Positions 53,239-62,135 of a DNA stretch of 64,000 bases are shown here, one piece after another. The stretch's first letter is position 1; every line of letters begins with the position of its first letter. Under the pieces are notes generated by a model. The model searched no databases. It worked only from the letters and a program-made list of their open reading frames with translations, and was not told where the DNA came from. Source of the DNA: Lucinisca nassula (taxonomy: Eukaryota > Mollusca > Bivalvia > Lucinida > Lucinidae); NCBI GenBank assembly GCA_963580285.1, contig CAUZLF010000228.1, positions 19,197-83,196 on the forward strand, given 5' to 3'. The translations under genes and the position numbers were made by a program.

Positions 53239-53993
53239 AACAAGAGCACCGCAAGCGGCGCCATGCTCGTCTGTTTTTCCATGTCACATAGACAAATCAG
53301 TGTCAAGGTCAAGGTCACAGGTCAAAAAGCGTGGTATGACTGAAAAGGTCTTGTCCCAAGGAACATTCATGTGAAGTTGGAAGGCTCTGTTGTGAATAGT
53401 ATTGAAATAAGAGACAAAAACAATTTAAAAAAAAGGGAGAGAAAAGGGGAGATAATTCATTCAAATTGCAAGATGGAGTTATAAAACTTGTAGGGAATGT
53501 AGCTCTTGTGATGGTGAGTATGTGTATGAAGTTTCATGAAGGTAGGCCAAATACTTTTGGAAATATGGTCAAGGTTAAGGTTTTCGGTTAAATTTTCGAA
53601 AAATAGGTCAAAGTTCAAAGGTCAAGGTCACAGATCAAAAAGTGTGCTATCACTGAAAAGGTCTTGTCCCAAGGAACCTTCATGTAAAGTTTGAAGGCTC
53701 TGTTGTGAATAGTATTAAAATGAGAGCAAAAAATGTGTTTCAGAAAAAAATTGGAAAAGGGGAGATAATTCAGCCAAAATCAACAATGTTGTTATGGTCC
53801 TTGGTCAAAATGTAGCTCTTGTGATGATGAGTGTGTGTATGAAGTTTCATGAGGCTAGGTCTAATACTTTTTAAGTTATAGCCAAGGTTAAGTTTTTTTG
53901 GAACGACGACGCCAGACGACGACAACGACAACGCAGACGCCGGAGTGATGACAATAGCTCGAAAGTTTTTTTTCAAAAAAACAGACGAGCTAA
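53239..53993 (+). mobile_element. Short AGGTCA-containing element with CAGACGAGC ends
   Basis: It begins GAGCACCGCAAGCGGCGCCA with GCTCGTCTG and ends CAGACGAGCTAAAAAT. Two similar units (53300-53455 and 53600-53760) contain GTCAAGGTCAAGGTCACAGG, AAAAGGTCTTGTCCCAAGGA and GAAGTTTCATGA. The end has GACGACGCC-type CpG repeats (53903-53940). Confidence 0.6.
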
Positions 53994-54135
53994 AAATGAC
54001 CATAAATGGTCATTTTTCTACTTGTAATATCTAAACATTTTTGTTTGGATATAACACGGTTGTTTACCTAACACAGTTTGTGCTTTGGACCCTTTAATAG
54101 TGTCATAAAGAGGTTGTGGTGTACCTTGTTTATGG

Positions 54136-54443
54136 TCCCCCCTGCCCATCGGGGCTTGGAGAAATACATGTATATGGGCTGCATGATGCTTCCACACAGA
54201 GCTGAAACTGACCAGCACACGGGTACTGGTAAACTACTTAGAGGATCTAAGCCTGCCCAGGCAAAGCGATGCGTGTCAGTCCGTCCATACTTATAAACCC
54301 TATTGGTTTCAATGGGCAACAGGGCTTGAGATGTCATTTTATCTCAATGTCGGGTAAAAGTCCCACAAAATTGGAAGCAAAGTCTCCAAAATGACCAATA
54401 CTGTGTTGACAGGGACGTTAAACCTCAAATCAAACAAACAAAA
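54136..54443 (+). mobile_element. SINE-A, full length, sense on the plus strand
   Basis: Duplication ACCTTGTTTATGG / ACCTTGTTTGTGG (54123-54135 and 54444-54456, one mismatch). The tail is GACGTTAAACCTCAAATCAA plus CAAA repeats. It lies about 90 bp from a heparanase exon. Confidence 0.8.
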
Positions 54444-54534
54444 ACCTTGTTTGTGGCTGCTTAGTACATGTTACACCGTACACATTTTTTCATTCTTTTT
54501 TACAATAAACTCAAGGAAATAGAAAGAAACTCAC

Positions 54535-54709
54535 CTTCTGAAGTAATTGTCAGTCCTGTTTTTGTTGATCTGAGTGACAGAAGGCCCTAGAATAATACCA
54601 TTTTTGAAAGCAGTGAAGTTTGAAGCCATCCGTTTCAAAGTCTGGTAATCTGCTGCTAACTGTTCAGGTTCTATACGCCTGCCCCACTGATGAAAGTATG
54701 CATTTGGTT
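54535..54709 (-). CDS. HPSE: Heparanase-family protein, internal exon (downstream of catalytic Glu)
   Basis: A 175 bp exon with acceptor TTTCAG (AG at 54711-54710) and donor GTGAGT (54534-54529). It starts with the last two bases of a split codon (G|AA, Glu) and ends with two bases of the next. The peptide starts PNAYFHQWGRRIEPEQLAAD and includes FKNGIILGPSVTQ. In heparanases the acid/base catalytic Glu lies in E-L-G-N-E-P-N, followed by ..QL..D(F/Y)..L..L and LYGPD(V/I); this exon supplies EPN, QLAADY and LGPSV in that order. Heparanase (GH79) cleaves heparan sulfate chains in lysosomes and the extracellular matrix; HPSE2 is a related protein without that activity, and the two cannot be told apart from this piece. 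Further 3' exons (with the nucleophile Glu) were not found. Confidence 0.8.
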
Positions 54710-55029
54710 CTGAAATGATAGCTAGTACATGTGAAACTACAGATGGCTTGTTTACCATGGCTGAGTACGTAGTTTCTTAAGTCACCGAGACATAATCCCC
54801 ATATGACCAGATACCAGGAAGCCCATGGGCCACGTCACTCACCAGAGCTCAGATCATTCCAGCCCACTGGCAGCCAGGTATTTCAACAAAACACGGTGGC
54901 TTGAAAAATCTAAGTAGAGGCCCACCCACTCAATGATCATTGATACCAATCATTTTGAAAACTGACCATTGATTTTGAAAACAAGAGGGCCCTGATTCGC
55001 TCACCTGAGTATCATCATCTCTAGTACAT

Positions 55030-55935
55030 TCTATTTTTAGCTCTGGCAGCCATCATGTTAGTCAGAACAGAATGGTTTTAGCTATTTTGGTAGGAAGTCA
55101 CCTCGGCAACATTCCTGTGAAGTTTGAATCAAATTGACCCAAGGGTTTAGGAGTTCGCATTTGGAGCAAATTTATGTTTTCTATTTTTAGCTCTGGTGGC
55201 CATTTTGTTCATTGGAGCATGATCTTTTTAGCTATTTTGGTAGAGGTCATCTAAGCAACATACCTGTGAAGTATGAATGAAATTGGCCCAAGGGTACACT
55301 AGGAGTTGTTGTTTCAAGATTGTTTCTATTTTTAGCTCTGGTGGCCATCTTGTTCATCTGAGCAGAACGATTTTAGCTATTTTGGGTGGGGGTCACCTAG
55401 GCAACATTCCTGTGTAGTCTGAATCCAATTTGCCCAAGGTTTTAGGAGAAGTTCGCATTTGAAGCAAATTTACGTTTTTCTATTTTTAGCTCTGGTGGCC
55501 ATTTTGTTCATCGGAGCGAGATCGTTTAAGCTATTTTCGTAGAGGGTCATCTAAGCAACATTCCTTTGAAGTTTGATTGAAACTGGCTCATGGGTACAGG
55601 AGAAGTTGTCGTTTGAAGACTTTTTTATTTTTAACTCTGGCGACCATCTTGTTCATCAGAGCTGAACGATTTTAGCTATTTTGGTTGGGAGTAACATTCC
55701 TGTGAAGTTTGAATCATATTGGCCCAATGGTTAAGGAGGAATTTGTGTTTGAAGCAAAGTTACAATATTTTTCTATTTTTAGCTATGGTGGCTATTTTGC
55801 TCATCAGAGCATCAGAGCAGGATAAGTTTTAACTGTTTTGGTAGAGGGTCATCTGAGCAACAGCCCAATAAAGTTTGAATGAAATTTGCCCATAGGTACA
55901 GGAGGAGTTTGTTGTTTGATTTTTTTTTTCAATTT
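55030..55935 (+). repeat. Tandem array, six units of about 148 bp
   Basis: TTTTTAGCTCTGGTGGCCAT or a close variant starts at about 55033, 55181, 55326, 55480, 55625 and 55775, followed by TTTTAGCTATTTTGG, CAACATTCCTGTGAAGTTTG and GGCCCAAGGGT. Confidence 0.85.
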
Positions 55936-56013
55936 TTCGCTAAGAGTAACACAAATAAAATCTACTTATCTAGCCCATCTATCTGGAGCTCTATAGCCAA
56001 AAAGAAAATCTGA

Positions 56014-56229
56014 GCCCAGCTGTTCAAAGCCTCATTAGCTTAACGAGCTCGTTAGAGGTCATAAGGTTAACTGTTACAGCCAGTACAATATCTAAAATTT
56101 TGGTATTTTTGCTGAAACAGCTGCTCACATTTTTTTCAACAAAAATATTAAGTATATTTGCCATATATGATGATCAACATTTTAACGATTTGTTATCTAA
56201 CAATGTCATTAGTTTTGAACAACTGGTCC
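56014..56229 (+). mobile_element. MITE of the 5615-5820 family
   Basis: Ends GCCCAGCTGTTCAAAGCC and AGTTTTGAACAACTGGTCC; interior TTAGCTTAACGAGCTCGTTA and TTTTGCTGAAA. Inserted in the tandem-repeat element at 54814-56806. Confidence 0.6.
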
Positions 56230-57359
56230 AAGGCTGCTAGAAGATTACTCCAGAAAAACTTTCATAAAGTTGTGTCAAAATATCTGCAACGGTTTGACAG
56301 TAAATACCATTTTTCAATTTTCCACACTATAAGTCTATGGAAACACTAAGCTGCCATAGCAACCAAACTAAAGAGCCAATTTTCGTTGAAAACAACAACA
56401 AAAAAAAACCATAAAATCTGTAGTAAGGCGAATATGGTGAATATTTCTATGAAGTCTCAGCCTCCAAGTGCATATGGTTTCTGAGAAGATAATATTTAAG
56501 GGTTTTTATTTCTCTATTCTTTTTTTTTTATTTTGGTTTAAACAACAATCAATAAAAATAAGCAGACAGCATAAAATCACATGGCTGGTAGAAGATTACT
56601 CAAGGAACATTTACTCAAAATATCTGCAATAGCTTGGCAGTAAATGCCATTTTTATAAGACTATGGAAACTCCAAGTTGCCATATCAGAAAATCTTCACA
56701 GATGTCATTTGAAAGTGTTGTTGACACCAGACAACATACAGATCAGGGACAACTGCATATCCTTTAAGCTACCCCGGAGCCTTTGGCTCTGGTGAGGTGA
56801 AAAATAAAGATTGATAATTAAGGAAGACTTTTTTCTTTTTTTATCTTGAAGAATCATACTGTATGTACACATTAGAATCACCTCACTAAGGCTCTGAGCC
56901 CCAGGTTCGGATATTAAAAAACAGTCAAGTGTAACGCAAAATGAGATGTGAGAAATAATGACATCACTTCAAATTTCCCCCGCAAATTTCCGACTTTATT
57001 GGAAGAAAAAAGGTCTATAATAAGCATTTTATCACTAAAGTTACTTTTTATGCTACACAGTATCACGTGTCTTGGCTGTTCCAGATCTTACCCATCACAC
57101 TCGGCGCTCTGCGTCTCGTGTAATACCTTGATTTGGAAACATCTTCTGTGGCAGATCAAGTTACTGTAGTAATAATGTGTATATATAGGTAATTGAATTA
57201 TTTCCAAAATGCCTCCAGATCTGGTGCTAGCAGTAATACTCAAACTACCTTAAAAGTCCTAAAAATTGAGACACCTTGAGGACTTGCTGTAATTCTCCTA
57301 AAAATTTAACAAATTTGTTTCCATGACCAAACAAGAAGTCAAAAATTGCAGATGGAATG

Positions 57360-57418
57360 GCAAACAGTCTAGACCCTGATCAGACTGGAGCAGTCTGATC
57401 CGGGTCTGCACTGTTTGT
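57360..57418. repeat. Hairpin with the CAAACAGTCTAGACC core
   Basis: Arms CAAACAGTCTAGACCCTGAT and the mirror ATCCGGGTCTGCACTGTTTG enclose CAGACTGGAGCAGTCTG. It lies 57 bp from the TTAA MITE that carries the same core. Confidence 0.7.
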
Positions 57419-57474
57419 TTAGGCCTGTCTGCCCAAATAAGTAGGATCATTATGGTACCTCCCATCCCTAAAAT

Positions 57475-57687
57475 TTAACCCTTCTCTTGCTGAATATTCA
57501 TTTTAGCCACACCCATTTCTGACTTTGAACCAATCAGATTACTTGATGTAATTTATTCCTAGAAATTCATAAATTGAATGTCAAACACTGTAGATCCTGA
57601 TCAGATGGCTTCTTCAGAAGCCATCTGATCTGGATCTACACTGTTTCCAAAGATAGGGGTTGTCGTGAACAGCAAGATAAGGGTTAA
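57475..57687 (+). mobile_element. TTAA-type MITE, second subfamily
   Basis: TTAA at 57475-57478 and 57684-57687; ends CCCTTCTCTTGCTGAA and AACAGCAAGATAAGGG. Central GTAGATCCTGATCAGATGGC hairpin. It lies 141 bp from a heparanase exon. Confidence 0.8.
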
Positions 57688-57827
57688 GAATAATCCTGAA
57701 AATTTTCATCCATGATTCTAAAATAATGTCTGAAGTTTAGAAACGGTCTCCGAATTTAGCTTGACTACTAAATAACAGGTTTCTGTAGGAACTGCTGTAA
57801 TACTGCAAAGAATTCTGCATAAATTAC

Positions 57828-57998
57828 CATTTCCTAACTCCCATCCTGCCTGATAGCCTCTTTTCACAGTGTACTCCATCAGCTTCAGGGCATTGTCTGG
57901 ATACCACTGGTCTCCATTTCGTAAAAGCTCATTGAGATCAAACACAAGGTCAAAACCTGCAGCAGCAGCAAAGCTATGCAGCTCATCATAAAGCTCAG
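57828..57998 (-). CDS. HPSE: Heparanase-family protein, internal exon (up to the catalytic Glu)
   Basis: A 171 bp exon with a pyrimidine-rich acceptor TAATTTTTCAG (AG at 58000-57999) and donor G|GTAATT (GT at 57827-57826). It starts with two bases of a split codon and ends with G, the first base of the Glu codon completed by the 54535-54709 exon; the phases fit exactly. The peptide has GFDLVFDLNELLRNGDQWYP, then NALKLMEYTVKRGYQAGW and ELGN. Human heparanase has the same order: (G)LDLIFGLNALLR.., NAQLLLDYC..KGYNISW, ELGN-EPN. This is the end of a strand of the GH79 TIM barrel with the proton donor at its tip. Exons upstream (higher coordinates) and the signal peptide were not found within the window. 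Confidence 0.85.
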
Positions 57999-58333
57999 CT
58001 GAAAAATTACAGGGTTTTACAAATGATAATTTGATACATCAAAATCTCTATTATAACACTTTTGTTGGGGTCCAAAGCGGAAGCTCTTAGTTTAACAATC
58101 ATGCTGCATCCAAACAAAAATGTTTATCATATGACGTCGCGTCTGAGAGTGTAATAACGCCATGTTATATTTTCGATAATCCACTAGTGGATTAAATATG
58201 CAAATTAGCTAGATACGTCCCGTAACGTTACATATACGATGTCCTTAACGACGTCGCGTTTACTAAAGGCGGAATATTGACATTTTTGTAAACAATCGTG
58301 AATAAAATACGTTTTAAATGTCATATGATAAAA

Positions 58334-58482
58334 AGAATCTTGCATTCGTGCTCATGTATTATTGAATTTATTAAACTCGTTGAGAAAAAGAGATAAAATG
58401 CCCGGCAAAGCCTCGCATTTTATCCCTTTTCCTCAACTCGTTTAATAAATTCAATAATACATGGACACTCATGTAAGATCCT
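58334..58482. repeat. Long hairpin, arms about 68 bp
   Basis: The left arm (58334-58401, including ATGTATTATTGAATTTATTA and AACTCGTTGAG) pairs with the right arm (58415-58482) with few mismatches, leaving a loop CCGGCAAAGCCTC. Upstream (58130-58330) is CpG-bearing sequence with a palindrome AATCCACTAGTGGATT. Confidence 0.8.
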
Positions 58483-58587
58483 CTATTTATACCGCAATCA
58501 GCCATTCTAGTAACCTAATAAAGGGAGTCAAATAACTGCATGCTTTAATGGGTAGTGACATATAATACCTTCTACTGACCCATTATA

Positions 58588-58935
58588 CAGTAGAACATCG
58601 ATGGCTCGAACACTGATGGCTCGTTTACCATGGCTGAGTCGAACCCGTTCTTCTGTCCCGAGGGAATTTCTCCAAATAAGAAAAAGTGAGGGTACTTAAG
58701 GAAATGTTCTCATATTCTCTTGTAAATGTATGCTGTGTGCACTCATTAGAATCGCCTCTATGAGGCGATTCTAATGAGTACACACAGCATACATTTTTAT
58801 TATAGTACACCGAAAAGATGTCCCAGAATTGACCCCGTTATGCCTCCTGGCAGTTACCCTCAGAGGCTCGAACTACCCCTGTCTCGAACAGATTTTCGTG
58901 GTCCTAAAGGTGTTCGAGCCATTGAAGTTCGACTG
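58588..58935. mobile_element. Mariner-type MITE (348 bp) with an inserted hairpin
   Basis: CAGTAGAACATCGATGGCTC and GAGCCATTGAAGTTCGACTG are inverted ends with TA on both sides (58586-58587 and 58936-58937). The hairpin at 58724-58796 sits inside. A fragment of the same family touches the SNAPC4 exon at 9826. Confidence 0.7.
58724..58796. repeat. Near-perfect 73 bp hairpin
   Basis: AAATGTATGCTGTGTGCACT and ATTAGAATCGCCTC pair with their mirror after a three-base turn. Related single arms are at 2300-2340, 46555-46580 and 56868-56890. Confidence 0.8.
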
Positions 58936-59046
58936 TATATCAAGTGGCCGGCCTACTATTCAGGTATCTTATTTGCAAGTGTAAACAATAAAAGGTAACC
59001 CTTTACACCCGGAAAAACAACCAAACTACAAATTATTATCTCTGCT

Positions 59047-59331
59047 ATGTTTGTTTGTTTGACGTTTAATGTCCCATCAACACAATTTAGGTCATTTTGG
59101 AGACACTGGTTCTGATTTTGTGGGACTTTTACCCGACACTGAGATGAAATGACATCTCAAGCCTACCGCACATAAGAACCGCTAGGATTTATGAAGTGGT
59201 CTGACTCACAACACAATTCCTTGGCAGGCTTAGACCTTCTAAGTTGTTAACAAGTACTCAAGTTTGGTCAGTTTCAGCTCTGTGCAGAACCACCATGCAG
59301 CCCTATTTCTCAAACCCCAATGGGTGGGGGT
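59047..59331 (-). mobile_element. SINE-A, diverged copy
   Basis: Tail TTTGTTTGTTTGACGTTTAA, body GTGGGACTTTTACCCGACAC and head CCCCAATGGGTGGGGG. It is more diverged than other copies; the possible duplication CTCTGCTAT / CTTTGCTAT is imperfect. Confidence 0.7.
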
Positions 59332-59449
59332 GCATTGTCTTTGCTATATTTTCTGAAATTCCCGCTAGATTCTTACCTTCTGTGGCTTAATGTTGCACTC
59401 TTTGACGTCACATTTTGCTACGTGTGCGCGCCAGGGCACTGAAAGTTAT

Positions 59450-59677
59450 TTAACCCATTTTATACCAGAAACTCCAAAACAGGTACTTGGCAAACAGTGC
59501 AGGCCCAGATCAGCCGCTGCAGAACGCAGTGTCTGATCAGGGCCTACACTGTTTGTGAAAAGTTAAGCCATTTTCCAAATAAATTTTGAAGAAAACACAA
59601 TCTGACACCCCTTACTTTTGAAATGGATTCCTGGTATATATAAGGAGGAAGTTTCCATTTGGTACAAAAAAGGTTAA
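59450..59677 (-). mobile_element. TTAA-type MITE, third subfamily, complete
   Basis: TTAA at 59450-59453 and 59674-59677; ends CCCATTTTATACCAG and TTTGGTACAAAAAAGG. Hairpin CAAACAGTGCAGGCCCAGAT..GATCAGGGCCTACACTGTTTG-type at 59490-59553. Confidence 0.75.
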
Positions 59678-60390
59678 CATGCCACACTGTCTACAGTTTT
59701 TGAAAGTTTGATTTATAAAATCAAGTTTCTATGTCACTGCATATCTACTTCCGGTACTGGACCGCGTTATTCCACTTCCGCTGTTCGTTCGCTGCATAAA
59801 ATAGTCCAAAGGAACTCTTGAAAACGAATTTTGCAGGCATGGAACGTCTTTCAAAATATTTCATTTTTCGAGACTTTATACGGATTGAATATAAATTGGC
59901 ACAAAGACATATTCTAAACAGAAAACAATACTCTAAGCGCTTTCCGATGATATTTATGTTTTACTCTTTCATCCCTGAGTTTTTAAACAGGACTCTTCTC
60001 GCTTAAAATTTATACTTATAGAAAGGGATTTCTGATTAGTTCACTGACATGGTGGCAATTAATCAGTGTACATGTAGATTCTGGCGAGACGTGCTAGCTA
60101 CGTGCCGTCTTATCAGGATTTACAAGGCTTGCATAGATACAGTGTAATTCTGCATCGGCGTCTGCACCGGTCTACAGGGTTAAAAGGGTTAGCTCGCTTC
60201 TCTGTGATTATCAGTGACCGACTTAACAACCCATAACTGACCGACATCAAACACAGTTATTTACCTGCTTTCGAGAGCTCTAATTACAAAACATGTATTG
60301 TAAGCTGCGAGTTTTAAATCAAGTTCTGTACATTTAGCAAATAGTGAAGAAATCGATCAGACGCTACATTCTGTGGCCTCTAATCTATCT

Positions 60391-60666
60391 TAACTGTTTC
60401 TGAATGTCCCAGTATTGAAACAACTGGCATTTATGGGTTAATGTTTTTATCTGGAATAAACGTATTTTAATTCGCCTTGGGCAGTCGAAGTTCGCTAAAC
60501 GCGGCGTCTGATCAGGGTTATAATGTCTTAACTGTTTCCGAATGTCCCAGTATTGAAACAATTGGCATTTATGGGTTAATGTTTTTATTTGGAATAAACA
60601 TATTTTAATTCGCCTTGGGCAGTCGAAGTTCGCTAAACGCGGCGTCTGATCAGGGTTATAATGTCT
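60391..60666 (+). repeat. Tandem duplication, 2 x 138 bp
   Basis: TAACTGTTTCTGAATGTCCC starts at 60391 and, with one change, at 60529; the two units differ at only a few positions. Each ends GCGGCGTCTGATCAGGGTTA, part of the common hairpin core. Confidence 0.9.
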
Positions 60667-60805
60667 AAATCAAATCTTTTTTTTTACCGTCCAAGTTATT
60701 CTCCTTTACCGAAGGAATATAGCTCCAAGCGGCTGTACAACGTGTGTGCATCGTCGTATCAACGCAACGTTGATGCGACGTTGTTAAGACGTAATGTAAC
60801 CGCTA

Positions 60806-61126
60806 GGAGCGTGATAGCTCAGTGGTTAGTGCACTTGCCTCTGATGCTAGAGGTCCCGGGTTCGATCCCCGGCAGCGGCGATAAAATTTCGGTGTCCGAA
60901 CACGCTCCATTGGCATCATTTGCAAGGATGAATGCCATAAAGTGTACCGTCCTTCGGATCGGGACGTTAACTGGAGGCCGCCTGTGCAGGGAGAATCATC
61001 CCCTGTGCAGGTTAAAGAACCCTACCATAATTACATGATTACTGTGTAGGCTTTCATCCTGCAAAACTGGAGTGTATGTAATATACACCTGCCTAGAATG
61101 TCCGGGAGGGCGTATGGCAGTATATA

Positions 61127-61165
<39 letters not shown>

Positions 61166-61166
61166 G
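60806..61166 (+). mobile_element. tRNA-derived SINE-C, full length
   Basis: The head GGAGCGTGATAGCTCAGTGG (A box) and GGTTCGATCCCC (B box, 60860-60871) form a tRNA-like start; the body has GTGTCCGAACACGCTCCATT, CCGTCCTTCGGATCGGGACG and TACATGATTACTGTGTAGGC, and the tail is a GAAA run (61125-61164). It is not a tRNA gene. Together with 31779-32112 it defines the family. Confidence 0.88.
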
Positions 61167-62130
61167 AGAACTTGTCTGAAAGATTTTTAGCAGATGGGAC
61201 AAGCACAGAATGTACTGAGCTAATTTACAAACCATGAAGAAATTAGCAGACACGTTTATCTTTCTTTCATCCTTTTTTTCTTCTTGGGGGTAGTTGGGTG
61301 AGGCACAGGTGATGTGTATCTTGTGTCACTGGGGAGTCCAGCTGATACTGACTTACATTTGGGCAAAGCCTGCTGTCTTTGCAGCAGGTAACGGTAGATG
61401 GTGAGTGTTGAAATTTCTTCTGTTTATACACTTCCATTCACTCTGTCCCTCACTTTCATCTCCTCTACTCTCTCTTCTATCTCTTCCCCCTTGGAGAAGA
61501 CAAAATGATCCACAAGGGTTGACCTGTCGTTAAATTCAAAACAATCGATGAATCATTTTTATTTTCTTCGCCGAATTGTTTAACCCTCACAAAATGTCTA
61601 GTTTTTTTTTGGTGAAGTTTGCTAAATTATTGCAAAACCCCTTGAATATTTGATTTGTGGTATAAGCTAAATACATGAACAGTGTCTTTAATAATAAAAT
61701 TGTCTAAGGCTCATTATGCCCTATTATATTTTATTATTTAAGACACTAACCATGTAATTACTATATATAACCTGGCTCTGAGGTTATAAAAAAAATTTCA
61801 AGCTCAACTCAACATGAAATTTGTAATGCTCATGAATATTGCTATACAAGTGAAAGAGGCAATTTACCTGATCAGATCAGCACAGAATGTTATTTGTCCT
61901 GCTTATAAATTTTAAAATACCAACAATTGCTGGCATTTAAAATTATGGGCAGGAAAAATTTCATGCTCAAGTGATTTGAGCATGAAAGAAGTTTCATACC
62001 TTGAGTCCTGGCATCTGATCAAGGCCTTCACTGTTTGCAAAAAATTCATCCATTTTTAAAGCAACATTGTACCCCTAAATTTTGAAATGGACTCTTGTTA
62101 TATATAAGGTGGAAGATTCCATTCAGTAAC
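61167..62130. other. Unassigned, ending in MITE remnants
   Basis: No gene was recognised. 61440-61490 is CT-rich; 61505-61545 resembles a decayed SINE tail; 62005-62125 is the right half of a third-subfamily TTAA MITE. Confidence 0.3.
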
Positions 62131-62135
62131 TAGAA

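Larger units (their letters stand above)
54814..56806 (+). mobile_element. 2 kb tandem-repeat element, same family as 42207-45208
   Basis: It starts AGGAAGCCCATGGGCCAC with CTCACCAGAGCTC and ends CCGGAGCCTTTGGCTCTGGT followed by GAGGTGAAAAA. The 3' module (about 56235-56760) matches 44520-45120 (TAAGTCTATGGAAAC, GCCATAGCAACCAAACTA). The interior is a 148 bp tandem array (55030-55935) and an inserted MITE. It lies in a heparanase intron. Confidence 0.6.

Noticed and set aside
59818..60006. Plus-strand 62-codon frame (MKTNFAGMERLSKYF..)
   Set aside because: Reads somewhat like protein, but no family, splice signal or conservation could be seen; length is within chance for AT-rich DNA.
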